From Clostridiales bacterium (GTDB taxonomy: Bacteria > Bacillota > Clostridia > Lachnospirales > Lachnospiraceae), in the NCBI GenBank assembly GCA_018365455.1, contig JAGZJZ010000015.1:79000-142999 (forward strand): 64,000 nucleotides of DNA, given 5' to 3'. Positions 56,901-64,000 of this stretch are shown here, piece after piece. Made by a program: the position numbers and the translations under genes. Under the pieces are notes generated by a model. The model was given only the letters and a program-made list of their open reading frames with translations. It was not told the DNA's origin and searched no databases. Within the stretch, counting starts at the first letter, position 1. Each line of letters begins with the position of its first letter.

Positions 56901-58816
56901 CAGCAATAAGCAACCGTACAGCAAGCCTGGAAACAAAGCTTACCGGAATTACCGGAAAGGTAACTGACTATGTAAGCACCACGGTTACAGACAGCACCAA
57001 AGACCTTGTAACGGGCTTAGAGACGGTAAACGGAAGTATAGAGACCATAAACAGCAAGCAGGCAGGATTCGAACTTACGCTTAGCGGATTTGCGACAGAC
57101 GTATCCAACCTGGAAAAGACCGTAGAGAAGAAAGCAGACGGCAGCGCACTAAGTACTCTTAGTAGTACAGTGTCCAACTTAAGCAGCAATCTGGATGGAT
57201 TTAAAACTTCCGTGTCCAGCACATATACAACCAAAACGGAATTATCCAATACGTTAGGGAGTTATAGCACCACGAAGCAGATGAACAGCGCCATAGAAGC
57301 ATCTAAGACAGCCATAACATCCAGCGTAAGCGAAACCTATTCCACCAAGGCAGAGTTAACCTCTGCAACCGGTAAAATTACAGCCCTGGAGACCTGGAAG
57401 CAGGAAGCCAGCCAGAAGATTACCAAAGACGGGATTGTAGCAACGGTAGGTTCTTATTATGCCAAGGATACGGACTTAACAGCGGCGGAGAACAGGATAA
57501 CTTCTGTAGAGACCAAAGCCACGCAAACAGCGGATAAGTTTAACTGGATCGTAAAGAGCGGTACATCTGCAACAGATTTTACGATTACAGACCGGCTTAT
57601 ATCTTTGGCAACAGCAAGGATAGATTTGTCGGCATCAAACCTGGTTAATATTATTTCTGGCGGTAGCGCAAAGATCCAAGCTAAGAACATAACTTTAGAT
57701 GGCATTGTAACGGCAAATAGCAATTTTAAGATACTGGCAGACGGAAGTGTGGAAGCGGTAAACGGTAAATTTTCGGGTAAAGTTACAACAGATGAGGGCA
57801 ATATTGGAGGATGGGTAATAAAGCCAGGAAGTATGACACGTTCCTACAGCGCCAGCGGCAAAGACCATTGGCTTTACTTTGACACGGGAACTACAGACCA
57901 GTCCTACGCTGCAATAATGTTAAGAACTAAAGCATCTACCGCGAGTGTGTGGGAAGATAAATTTTCCATTACATGGGGTGGTAGGTTGTTGGCAAGAGAT
58001 GCGGATATTACCGGTACAATAAGAGCTAATAATGGGTCGGTTGCCGGGTTTACAATAAACGGCAGTAGGCTAGATGGAAACCCCACAAGCGAAATAACCG
58101 CCTTGCATCTATTTGCAAATGACGCAGTTTTTGAAGCGGGACAATCGCTGTCGCAAAAGTATGCTTTTAAAGCACACACTCACAATGTTGTTAATAATGG
58201 ATATTTTGACGTTGCGCAGGCAACAGGAGATTCGAATGGCGGAACATTTAGCCCGACTCTTGTAAAAAAATCTGGCTCCATACATCTTGGATATGCAGGG
58301 CTTTTGTGGTCGAGACTATACGCCGCCAATGCTACCATATCAACGTCAGATGCCAACGAAAAAACAGATATACACAGCATAGATGAGCGTTACGAAAGAA
58401 TGTTTATGGATTTAAAGCCGGTAAATTACCGATGGGTAAACCAGGCATCCGATGACAACCATGACCGTGTTCACTGTGGTCTTGTGGCGCAGGAAGTAGA
58501 AGCCAGTGCTCTTAAACATGGCTTGTCCTCCAATGATTTCGCTACCATCTGCAAAGATAGGTTGGATGTTCCAACGGCGGATGGAAGAACAACTGTGTAC
58601 GGGCTGGCATACAGCGAATTGCACGGTTTAGAAATCCACATGATCCAGAAAAATGCTAAAGCTATTTCGGATGCAAAACATGAAATAATCGATACACGTA
58701 TGGATTTATTAAACAAGATAAACGGATTGCAAGCAGATCTTAACCAGGAACGAGCAGAACGCTCCCGTCTGGAAGCGGTTGTAAATATGCTGCAAAACAG
58801 ATTGGCACAGGCGTAG
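53996..58816 (+). CDS. Large tail protein: tail-tip domain, coiled-coils, sugar-binding module, S74 chaperone
   Basis: This 1606-aa protein has a tail-associated N-terminal region (about 1-330; VEISVKSDLNFTGKEIAVHI; DVRLDPWDIITIQNGSEVLK), two copies of a 35-residue repeat near 365-440 (FADFKSGEFEDLKANQATFE and FASFKTGEFETLKSKQAAFE), long coiled-coils, a jelly-roll carbohydrate-binding-like module (about 750-910, ending KLEEGTKATDWAPNSEDID), more coiled-coil, and a C-terminal Peptidase_S74 chaperone (TSDANEKTDIHS...; ending in a trimeric coiled coil). The S74 domain cuts itself off after folding the trimer. This is the likely receptor-binding protein and may set host range. Confidence 0.9.
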   Translation: MYRASEQFNTEIMQLSRRFCAKIVIGSSTITTGIIKIKFTGGSNGGEDITIGSAVSQAVEISVKSDLNFTGKEIAVHIGLRIGEQIEYVPMGVYVVEKPSKSSGVVSFTAHDRMISKGELLYTSSLTFPNNSKNVLNEICTQMGITYATQLTGIVIQEKPSGYTRREVISYLASLHGKFACINRTGNLELKWYEDNSYAPGASRINEPEVQESDYILSKISCAVNQENTIESGTGTGMNISNPLMTQAVLDNVVKQLNGFRFRPGKLQVRLGDVRLDPWDIITIQNGSEVLKMPCMTLTHDYDGGVSTEVISVGKTTAEQEYNYKGPTATAIDRAYTELFLVNKVVANKIDAEEADIKFAKIKELEATNAKVETIVGDFADFKSGEFEDLKANQATFEEATTKKFTAVTAQIETVTGDFASFKTGEFETLKSKQAAFEEATAQKFTAVTGQVDSINGQFADYKVIVNQEFTSIHSTIKMLDVESQRVKELLAGNITSDNIATGAITAGSGIIAQGAIGDAEISDLSANKIKSGTVDTSQVTIASKDSAITITGNQLMVNDTTNAASPINRVILGKYTNGSATTYGLLIRGKDGKTVMLDGDGVHNAGITNGAVDNNKVSDDANISGNKLDINSVVRSVNGATEKIQSTVVQVGDRSLNVYLGEQNNTITEHGESLRTQAASIKAAQDSIKLKLDTQTWTTAKEEIDGKISKNTSNLSKATSDITVLQGQITSKVEQTDINKAVESITIGGRNLFRQSGHWEKLPDAKYWGNNGGTINLDTTVKYLGYNTLRTTVGGGINGHNSEWIELDTNKIYTYSAMILTNANVTGSESTPLHFQSSADKINFVGVEVVKYKQSAIANQWNLLYATFKPKGKYWRPFVYMGSGSTIFNIAYLKLEEGTKATDWAPNSEDIDASIAEVITNTTESIKTAKSEIKQTTDAITQNVSNLQSTVSTHTTQIGNKAETSTVTAISNRTASLETKLTGITGKVTDYVSTTVTDSTKDLVTGLETVNGSIETINSKQAGFELTLSGFATDVSNLEKTVEKKADGSALSTLSSTVSNLSSNLDGFKTSVSSTYTTKTELSNTLGSYSTTKQMNSAIEASKTAITSSVSETYSTKAELTSATGKITALETWKQEASQKITKDGIVATVGSYYAKDTDLTAAENRITSVETKATQTADKFNWIVKSGTSATDFTITDRLISLATARIDLSASNLVNIISGGSAKIQAKNITLDGIVTANSNFKILADGSVEAVNGKFSGKVTTDEGNIGGWVIKPGSMTRSYSASGKDHWLYFDTGTTDQSYAAIMLRTKASTASVWEDKFSITWGGRLLARDADITGTIRANNGSVAGFTINGSRLDGNPTSEITALHLFANDAVFEAGQSLSQKYAFKAHTHNVVNNGYFDVAQATGDSNGGTFSPTLVKKSGSIHLGYAGLLWSRLYAANATISTSDANEKTDIHSIDERYERMFMDLKPVNYRWVNQASDDNHDRVHCGLVAQEVEASALKHGLSSNDFATICKDRLDVPTADGRTTVYGLAYSELHGLEIHMIQKNAKAISDAKHEIIDTRMDLLNKINGLQADLNQERAERSRLEAVVNMLQNRLAQA

Positions 58817-58851
58817 ACTTACGCCGGGAGGTGTATATGGAAGTAAGAGCG

Positions 58852-58873
58852 GGACCGTAAGGTCCTTTTATTT
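58852..58873 (+). terminator. Terminator after the tail protein
   Basis: GGACC/GGTCC stem with a GTAA loop, followed by TTTTATTTT. Confidence 0.65.
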
Positions 58874-58903
58874 TGCAAATTTATAGACAGGAGAGAGGGA
58901 CGT

Positions 58904-59218
58904 ATGAATGATGAAGAAGTGGCAGTAAAAATAGCGGAGCTTGGAAAGGATAGCAGATCCTTAAAAGCCCGTGTGGCGGATTTGGAAGCGCAGCAAAAGT
59001 GTATACAGGAACTGGCGATGTCCGTTAAAGAATTGGCACTAAACATGAGGACCATGATGGAAGAACAGAAAAAGCAGGGAGACCGGCTGCAGAAGTTGGA
59101 AAACGAACCGGCAGAACGTTGGAACAGTGCAAAGAAGACAGCGTTCACGACCATAGTTTCTGTTATATCTGGGGCACTGGCAACTGGGCTGATCTTTATG
59201 GCAGCCCAATACTTATAG
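58904..59218 (+). CDS. XhlA-like hemolysin/holin accessory protein
   Basis: This 104-aa protein has a coiled coil (about 10-70) and one C-terminal membrane helix (TTIVSVISGALATGLIFMAA), as in XhlA of PBSX, which works with holin and lysin. GAGAGAGGG precedes ATG. Confidence 0.82.
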   Translation: MNDEEVAVKIAELGKDSRSLKARVADLEAQQKCIQELAMSVKELALNMRTMMEEQKKQGDRLQKLENEPAERWNSAKKTAFTTIVSVISGALATGLIFMAAQYL

Positions 59219-59234
59219 AAAGAGAGGATTTATA

Positions 59235-59441
59235 ATGGGTAAAATTACAAAGAATTGGTTAAAAGCAGCGGCAGTTAGAGCAATTAAAACGGTAGCACAG
59301 GCGGCAATTGCCAGCATTGGTACAACGGCAGCAATGGGAGATGTTAACTGGGTAATGGTTGCATCTACGGCGGCATTGGCTGGGGTATTGTCGGTATTAA
59401 CTTCGGTAGCTGGATTACCGGAAATCACAGAGGGCGAGTAA
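59235..59441 (+). CDS. Holin (r1t-like)
   Basis: This 68-aa protein has two hydrophobic segments (AIKTVAQAAIASIGTTAAMG and VMVASTAALAGVLSVLTSVA) and an acidic end, matching the r1t holin family. It directly precedes the lysis and lysin genes. Confidence 0.88.
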   Translation: MGKITKNWLKAAAVRAIKTVAQAAIASIGTTAAMGDVNWVMVASTAALAGVLSVLTSVAGLPEITEGE

Positions 59442-59481
59442 ATCGCTCTCTTTTCTTTTTGGGAAAGGTTAGGTAAAATAT

Positions 59482-59970
59482 ATGAATTTTAGAGAAGCAT
59501 TTGAGGCAATGCGAAAAGGAGCAAAGGTAAAACTTCCAAGCTGGGGAGGGTATTGGGCATGGGAAGACGAAACTATAATGATGCACACCAAGGACGGAGA
59601 AATTATAAATCTATTGGATACACAGCGACCGCAGTACACGTTTGAAAATATGGCTTCTGATGAATTTATCATCGCGGATAACAGCAATACTCCGGCGCTT
59701 GGAGGTACAGCAACTTTTAGTTTTTCCGATGCCATTAAATACCTAAAAAGAGGTCTTAAAGTAGCCCGTAAAGGCTGGAATGGCAAAAAGCAGCACATTG
59801 AACTGGCAAAGAATATAAGCTATAAAAACGCAGAAGGGCGCATTGTTAATTGCGACCACGACAGCATAGGAAACATGGCAATTGCTTTTGTAGGAACATC
59901 TGGCGTACAGATGGGGTGGCTTGCAAGTCAAGCGGATATGTTGGCAGAAGATTGGGTATTTGCAGAGTAG
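59482..59970 (+). CDS. Tandem DUF2829 protein (Tad2-like, anti-Thoeris candidate)
   Basis: This 162-aa protein consists of two DUF2829 units. The N-terminal unit (1-66) reads MNFREAFEAMRKGAKVKLPS and the C-terminal unit (about 78-162) FSDAIKYLKRGLKVARKGWN. Each has the family pattern of an opening helix, K-V-x-R/L-x-x-W and a final DEF/DWVF strand. DUF2829 proteins include Tad2, which traps the signal molecule of Thoeris defence. Single-domain Tad2 is about 85-90 residues and forms oligomers, so this looks like a fused dimer. It lies between holin and endolysin. Anti-defence activity is inferred from the family. Confidence 0.8.
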   Translation: MNFREAFEAMRKGAKVKLPSWGGYWAWEDETIMMHTKDGEIINLLDTQRPQYTFENMASDEFIIADNSNTPALGGTATFSFSDAIKYLKRGLKVARKGWNGKKQHIELAKNISYKNAEGRIVNCDHDSIGNMAIAFVGTSGVQMGWLASQADMLAEDWVFAE

Positions 59971-59989
59971 AAAGGGCAGGTAAAAAAAT

Positions 59990-61525
59990 ATGAACATAAA
60001 TAAGAAAATCACACCATATAACCATTACAATGGCAGAAATGGACAGACGATACAATACATTGTTATACACTATGTCGGCGCCCTGGGGGGAGCCGAAGCA
60101 AACTGTACTTACTACGCCAGCGGAGATGTTGGAGCCAGTGCACATTACTACGTAGGATTTGGCGGAGAGGTCTGGCAGAGTGTAGAAGACTGCAACGGAG
60201 CATGGAGCGTAGGAGGGGGCAGACAGGGAAGCGGCGGCGGAGCATTCTACGGCAAGGCAAATAATTACAATACTTTAAACATAGAGATGTGTGTCCGGAA
60301 ACGGAGTACTGCCACAATGAATGCCAATGACCAGGATTGGTATTACGAAGATGCTACAGTAAAAGCAACCATAGAGTTAACAAAGATGCTAATGCAAAAA
60401 TATGGGATTCCAGTTGACCGGGTTATCCGCCACTATGATGTAAACGGGAAGATCTGCCCCAATCCATATGTACTGGATGAATCTGCATGGCAGGCATTTA
60501 AAAAGAAGCTTTCCGGTAGCGCAGCGGTAACCGGCACAAAGATTACTGGTAAAGCAACCGCTACAGCAGAGCAGATGCAGACGTATATTAAGTCTAAAAA
60601 TTCCAATGTCGCACAATCGGTATTGGATATGGTCTCGCAGTACATCCAGGAGGGCAAGGCTGAGGGAATCCGCGGAGATATAGCATTTGCACAAAGTTGC
60701 TTGGAAACCGGTAATTTTACTTTTAAAGATAGCGCAGTAACCCTGAATCAGAACAACTTCTGCGGGATGGGCGTAACCGCAAACGGTATGAAGGGTAATT
60801 CCTTCCCCAACACAAAGACCGGTATACGGGCGCAGATCCAGCACCTTAAAGCCTACGCCTGCACAGATCCTTTAAAGAAAGAATGCGTAGATCCACGCTT
60901 TAATTTTGTAGAAAGAGGCTGTGCCGAGTATGTAGAATGGCTGGGTATCCAGGAAAATCCAAAAGGTAAAGGATGGGCAGCCGGCAGCGGATATGGTAGC
61001 AAAATCTTAAATATTCTGGAAGCTATTATCGGTACGAAGGAAGAACCGCCCAAACCAACACCAGCGCCGCAGCCGGAACCAAATCCAGAGCCGGGCAAAA
61101 CTGGCAGCTACAAAGTACAGGCCGGATCCTACAGTAATAAAAAGAACGCAGAGAAGCAAGCTGCGGTTATTGCAGGAAAAGGCTTCCAGGCAATCGTAAA
61201 GGCAGAAAGCGGACAGTACAGAGTACAGTGCGGATCTTTTGCCAGTAGAAAGAATGCGGAGGCCCTTGTGAGCAGCTTAAAGGCGGCAGGAGTGGACGCA
61301 ATTGTTAAAGGCGCAGAAGATTCCGCATGGGTTGGAAAGTGCACAGGAAACGGCGTAAACGTCCGCAAAGGGCCAGGGGAAAACTACGGAAATATTGCGG
61401 GATATCCCAAACTTAATACAGGTAATCTGGTAGATGTTATTAATAAAGAATCTGGTTGGTACCAGATTTTAATAGATAAGAAATATTCTGGGTTTATTGC
61501 AGGACAGTATATAGAAAAGGCATAA
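59990..61525 (+). CDS. Multidomain endolysin: amidase, glucosaminidase, SPOR-like, SH3
   Basis: This 511-aa lysin has an N-terminal amidase_2 domain (about 20-165; zinc ligands in IVIHYVG, VIRHYDVNGKICPNP), a glucosaminidase-like domain (about 190-345; GIRGDIAFAQSCLETGNFTF, NNFCGMG), a Pro-rich linker (about 352-370), two SPOR-like repeats (YKVQAGSYSNKKNAEKQAA and YRVQCGSFASRKNAEALVSS) and a C-terminal bacterial SH3 domain (GVNVRKGPGENYGNIAGY). Two catalytic domains cut the peptide and glycan parts of peptidoglycan. No signal peptide, so it uses the holin. Confidence 0.93.
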   Translation: MNINKKITPYNHYNGRNGQTIQYIVIHYVGALGGAEANCTYYASGDVGASAHYYVGFGGEVWQSVEDCNGAWSVGGGRQGSGGGAFYGKANNYNTLNIEMCVRKRSTATMNANDQDWYYEDATVKATIELTKMLMQKYGIPVDRVIRHYDVNGKICPNPYVLDESAWQAFKKKLSGSAAVTGTKITGKATATAEQMQTYIKSKNSNVAQSVLDMVSQYIQEGKAEGIRGDIAFAQSCLETGNFTFKDSAVTLNQNNFCGMGVTANGMKGNSFPNTKTGIRAQIQHLKAYACTDPLKKECVDPRFNFVERGCAEYVEWLGIQENPKGKGWAAGSGYGSKILNILEAIIGTKEEPPKPTPAPQPEPNPEPGKTGSYKVQAGSYSNKKNAEKQAAVIAGKGFQAIVKAESGQYRVQCGSFASRKNAEALVSSLKAAGVDAIVKGAEDSAWVGKCTGNGVNVRKGPGENYGNIAGYPKLNTGNLVDVINKESGWYQILIDKKYSGFIAGQYIEKA

Positions 61526-61599
61526 AGAAAATTATGTACACTAAAATAGCCCTTGGGTTCATTCCCTGGGGCTAGAGTTTCTAAGGTAAATATTATTTT

Positions 61600-62199
61600 T
61601 TATGTATTCCAATATTCTTCAAAATTGATTTTTTTAAAAAGAGTGAATAAACTTTCTTCATTTAATTCATCATACAATTTTTTAAATCCTTGTGGCTGGT
61701 AAAATTTTTCAAACATGTGTTCTCTACATTCCAGTATTAACATGTTTCCGCCAACGATTCTTGCTGCCAAACTAATTGCGTGGTAACACTCATCCAGTAT
61801 TTGCTGTCCACTTAAATCTAAACTCGAACAGTTATCACATCTTCCAAGTTGCCCTATCAAGTAAGTTGGTATTGAACTCAAACTGTCTCTTCCGGGATAT
61901 TCACCTAGTATCTTACGCTTTTTCTTCTTTGACATAGTTGATATATCTAAAGAATTCTGAGCAATGGTAAAATACGCAAGAACGATAAACTCATTATTGT
62001 TTACTAATTTATTTTCATCAATAAATAAATACGTTTTTCCATAGTTAGTCTTTTCATATGCTATGGATTTTTGCATTAAAAAGTCCTCTAAATCACGTTC
62101 ACGTTGACAAGAGAACTTTTTAAATGCACTTTCCAACTTTTCTTTAACGTATTCTTTACCTAAAATTTCTCCCAATGGTATAATTACATAATCTATCAA
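61600..62199 (-). CDS. GNAT-type toxin
   Basis: This 199-aa protein has a GNAT core with the YLIGQLGR strand, a Gly/Gln loop SGQQILDECYHAISLAAR in the CoA site and FEKFYQPQGFKKL near the end. The order matches TacT-like toxins that acetylate aminoacyl-tRNA, though here the CoA loop is diverged. A TTG start lies 5 nt after the stop of the upstream small gene, so both are made from one message. It stands against the late genes near attR, a usual place for lysogen-expressed genes. Confidence 0.72.
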   Translation of the reverse strand: MIDYVIIPLGEILGKEYVKEKLESAFKKFSCQRERDLEDFLMQKSIAYEKTNYGKTYLFIDENKLVNNNEFIVLAYFTIAQNSLDISTMSKKKKRKILGEYPGRDSLSSIPTYLIGQLGRCDNCSSLDLSGQQILDECYHAISLAARIVGGNMLILECREHMFEKFYQPQGFKKLYDELNEESLFTLFKKINFEEYWNT

Positions 62200-62204
62200 T
62201 TAAG

Positions 62205-62372
62205 CTATTTTAAAACTCTTTGAAGGTATTCCTTCAAATCCTTTTCGTGCTTCAAGTTGGAATGAAATTTTTTCCTCAGTGTGGGAGCCACTGTCTTAGT
62301 CATTTCTTTTACGAAATCACTTGCTTTTTCCGGACTAACTGAAAACTGTTTTCCGAATGTTGATGTTGCCAT
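62205..62372 (-). CDS. Antitoxin of the GNAT toxin (55 aa)
   Basis: A 55-codon frame starts with ATG after AGAGGGGTG and ends 5 nt before the toxin. It reads MATSTFGKQFSVSPEKASDF and ends in a basic helical tail (KHEKDLKEYLQRVLK). Antitoxins of GNAT toxins in Firmicutes have this size and this first-gene position. The upstream region has two TTTTGGTT copies (minus strand) that might bind the complex. Confidence 0.7.
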   Translation of the reverse strand: MATSTFGKQFSVSPEKASDFVKEMTKTVAPTLRKKFHSNLKHEKDLKEYLQRVLK

Positions 62373-62712
62373 AAACGATCACCCCTCTTTTTTAAATTTA
62401 CGGGCGAAATTCCACGTATTATATGCAAAAACCAAAATTTTATTACATTTAATCTAATTTAGAATATGGTCTTTGTATCTTTATTATAACCAAAATGTAA
62501 AAAAAATCAATGCTTTTGCTTAAATGTTCATAATTGTTAACATTTACACTAATTGACAGTACGCATGTCAACAGTTACAATGGTTCGTTTAGGCACCTAA
62601 ATATATCAATTAAAATTAAAATAAGGACGAGGATGCATTAAGTTACCAAAAATATTAGTCGGTATGTATTTGCGGACTAAAAAAAATAATTAAATAATTT
62701 TCTTGAAAACTA
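62373..62712. other. AT-rich control region between TA genes and XRE gene
   Basis: This 340-bp gap holds no gene. The minus-strand part carries two TTTTGGTT copies and a TATAAT (near 62420) upstream of the antitoxin. TTGACA-N7-TGTCAA at 62553-62571 is an inverted repeat that may be an operator. The rest is AT-rich without clear features. Confidence 0.45.
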
Positions 62713-62772
62713 TTGACAAACCACCCAATGAGTGATAATATAACATCATAGAAACCACCCAATGAGTGATAA
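62713..62772 (+). promoter_or_regulatory. Promoter with direct-repeat operator of the XRE gene
   Basis: TTGACA (62713-62718), 17 bp, TAATAT (62736-62741). A perfect 21-bp direct repeat containing CCACCCAATGAGTGATAA lies at 62718-62738 and 62752-62772. The first copy fills the promoter spacer and the second covers the region up to the AAGGAG site. This suggests that the XRE protein represses its own gene. Confidence 0.7.
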
Positions 62773-62782
62773 GGAGTACACA

Positions 62783-63223
62783 ATGAATCTTAAAGAAGCA
62801 AGAACATGTGCAGGTCTGACGCAAGCTGAAATGTCAGAAAGATTTGAAATTCCCAAGAGAACAATAGAAAATTGGGAAGCAGGCAAAAGAAAATGTCCAG
62901 TGTATGTAGAAAAGTTAATAGTAGAAAAATTGGAGGAAATTATTATGATGAAAAGTGAAGACGTAGCAAAAAAGGCAAATGAGATTAACGAATTACAGGA
63001 TTCTTTACCAGAAGTTAGCGTTGGAGATATTGTAAAACTTACAGAGATTTGGGACGGAAACGGCGATGTTCCGGAAGACAGCTATTCATATATTCTAACA
63101 GATAACGGGATGGATCTACAATCTAATTATCCAGTGCATATCAACTATGTGTTTGATATAGTAGAAGAAAACGAAGATCCATTACAAACCGTTATAAAAG
63201 TTACAAACATTGAAATGTTATAA
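62783..63223 (+). CDS. XRE-family regulator with C-terminal domain (146 aa)
   Basis: The N-terminal 50 residues are an HTH (LKEARTCAGLTQAEMSERFE, RTIENWEAGKRKC). A linker follows and then an acidic beta-rich domain (residues about 80-146; VGDIVKLTEIWDGNG). ATG at 62783 follows AAGGAG. It is next to attR in its own unit and is expected to be active in the lysogen. It may regulate the neighbouring TA pair, or host genes. Confidence 0.8.
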   Translation: MNLKEARTCAGLTQAEMSERFEIPKRTIENWEAGKRKCPVYVEKLIVEKLEEIIMMKSEDVAKKANEINELQDSLPEVSVGDIVKLTEIWDGNGDVPEDSYSYILTDNGMDLQSNYPVHINYVFDIVEENEDPLQTVIKVTNIEML

Positions 63224-63230
63224 AAATTAA

Positions 63231-63262
63231 GGCTGCCGGTAATACGGTAGTCTTTATTTTTT
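63231..63262 (+). terminator. Terminator of the XRE gene
   Basis: GGCTGCCG (63231-63238) pairs with CGGTAGTC (63245-63252) with two wobbles, followed by TTTATTTTTT. Confidence 0.7.
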
Positions 63263-63387
63263 ATAAAACAGGTATAGCCCAGATATGGATTCCGGGCTAT
63301 GAGTCATATATGTATTAGCTGTGGTTGTTAATACACTAATAGTATAATATTTTAAATTAGAAAATGCAAGCTTTTTGTGCATGAATT

Positions 63388-63648
63388 TTACATGATGAGC
63401 TTCCATATTGATCTTTTGGTGAAGCGCACTAAAAGGGCATTCCGTTGCTTACCATGTACAGCTATTGTGCATGCAATAACAGTTACATATTCGTCTAGGT
63501 AGTATTTTCTGTGCCGGCTCTTTATGTCTAAGATCTTATAATAATTGCTGCGTGCAGTATCTGGTAGAGTTCTAACCATTACAGGCTCCTTTATTCCACC
63601 CAGGAGCGTGCGGAATTCTACTTCTATGTTTAGTATTTCTCTTTTCAT
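63388..63648 (-). CDS. Small hypothetical protein (86 aa)
   Basis: ATG follows GGAGTAAAAA on the minus strand. The protein is basic and beta-rich (REILNIEVEFRTLLGGIKEP; YVTVIACTIAVHGKQRNALL). Not recognised. It is the last prophage gene before attR. Confidence 0.55.
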   Translation of the reverse strand: MKREILNIEVEFRTLLGGIKEPVMVRTLPDTARSNYYKILDIKSRHRKYYLDEYVTVIACTIAVHGKQRNALLVRFTKRSIWKLIM

Positions 63649-63901
63649 TTTTTACTCCATATAATAGTTTTTTATCATATTACTTTTTTATTATATAAAA
63701 TTCAATGGAAATAAAAGGAATTAAAAAATCCCCGGTTTCCCAGGGACTTTCTAAGCATATTATATCATCAAAAAATGGTTAACGAATTGGTTAACATCAT
63801 ATATATTTTTGCATTGTAATTGGTTGTTATAAAATAATGAAAAACCCTGTATTTAAGCCATTGTTACGCACTATATAATAAAGCATATAGGCATAAAAAT
63901 G
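63649..63901. other. Right attachment arm of the prophage
   Basis: No gene. CCCTGGG/CCCAGGG-type hairpin at 63730-63745 with T-run on the minus strand would block transcription entering from the right. Two GGTTAAC heptamers (63777-63783 and 63789-63795), 12 bp apart, match the one inside attL and may be integrase arm sites. Confidence 0.45.
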
Positions 63902-63947
63902 CCTTGCCAAGGTCGAGGCCGCGGGTTCGAGTCCCGTCTCGCGCTCT
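63902..63947. repeat. attR core
   Basis: This 46-bp sequence is identical to the 3' part of tRNA-Gly(GCC) at 21617-21662. Host sequence, including the old tRNA terminator region, follows to the window end. Confidence 0.97.
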
Positions 63948-64000
63948 TTTTATGCCCCGAAATCCGCAGTGTTTATGCGGGTTTGCGGGGTTTTTGCTTT

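Larger units (their letters stand above)
21617..63947. mobile_element. Complete siphovirus-like prophage (about 42.3 kb)
   Basis: The element lies between perfect 46-bp direct repeats in tRNA-Gly and contains integrase, repressor switch, replication, packaging, head, tail and lysis modules in the usual order for temperate siphoviruses of Firmicutes. All essential modules are present. The only clearly broken frame is a small tail gene at 53284-53528. This suggests a recently acquired and possibly inducible phage. Confidence 0.96.

Noticed and set aside
55396..57249. Several long minus-strand frames opposite the large tail gene
   Set aside because: They mirror the codon bias of the tail gene, have no ribosome sites and make low-complexity protein.

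Overview
The window looks like the chromosome of a low-to-moderate G+C anaerobic Firmicute, most likely a gut Clostridium of the Lachnospiraceae type. This rests on strong AGGAGG-type ribosome sites, frequent GTG/TTG starts, TTGACA/TATAAT promoters, a corrinoid methyltransferase cluster, GPH-family transporters and a clostridial prophage gene set. The genus is not fixed by the sequence alone.

Host part (1-21616). Positions 90-8505 hold a corrinoid-dependent methyl-transfer locus: a pterin-binding methyltransferase, two paralogous GPH transporters, a threonine-aldolase-fold enzyme, a corrinoid protein, a UroD-family methyltransferase, an overlooked 56-aa ORF and an iron-type alcohol dehydrogenase. 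A shared palindrome (ACTTGTAAATACAAGT type) sits at the predicted +1 of two promoters in this locus, so it is probably one regulon. Positions 8562-12141 are a manganese block: a yybP-ykoY-type Mn2+ riboswitch with two tandem terminators, a P2-type cation ATPase, and a superoxide dismutase with MnSOD-type residues. Next come two GNAT acetyltransferases, a TetR-nucleoside phosphorylase operon with a double palindromic operator, a CoiA-like protein, a MITE-like insertion, a GNAT-YoaP protein, an HD phosphohydrolase, polyphosphate kinase, and three tRNAs (Phe, Gly-TCC, Gly-GCC).

Prophage (21617-63947). A complete siphovirus-like prophage of about 42.3 kb is integrated in the 3' end of tRNA-Gly(GCC), bounded by a perfect 46-bp direct repeat. 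In order it contains: integrase; a zinc-ribbon membrane protein; an orphan LytTR response regulator with its own direct-repeat site; an SOS-like promoter with a 37-aa peptide; the XRE repressor and switch region; Bro-N antirepressor and excisionase-like HTH; a recombination/replication module (DUF1351, ERF, NinB-like, HNH, replication initiator, half-length sliding-clamp-like protein); many small zinc-ribbon genes; a tRNA-like RNA; a MazG-like protein; a second tyrosine recombinase; an ArpU-like late regulator and late promoter; terminase, portal and a MuF head protein fused to a RelA/SpoT-like toxin domain with candidate immunity gene; scaffold, capsid, connectors; tail genes with a -1 frameshift chaperone pair; a tape measure with 33-residue repeats; a moron encoding a secreted Ig-like protein; a 1606-aa S74 tail protein; XhlA-like protein and holin; a tandem DUF2829 (Tad2-like) protein; and a five-domain endolysin. 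At the right end are an antitoxin-GNAT toxin pair, an autoregulated XRE gene and a small hypothetical gene.

The most notable candidates are the MuF-RelA/SpoT toxin with its neighbour, the duplicated Tad2-like anti-Thoeris candidate, the tRNA-like RNA with two T-loops, the orphan LytTR/SOS/peptide control region, and the shared operators of the methyltransferase locus. All functions are inferred from sequence reading only. No database search was run.
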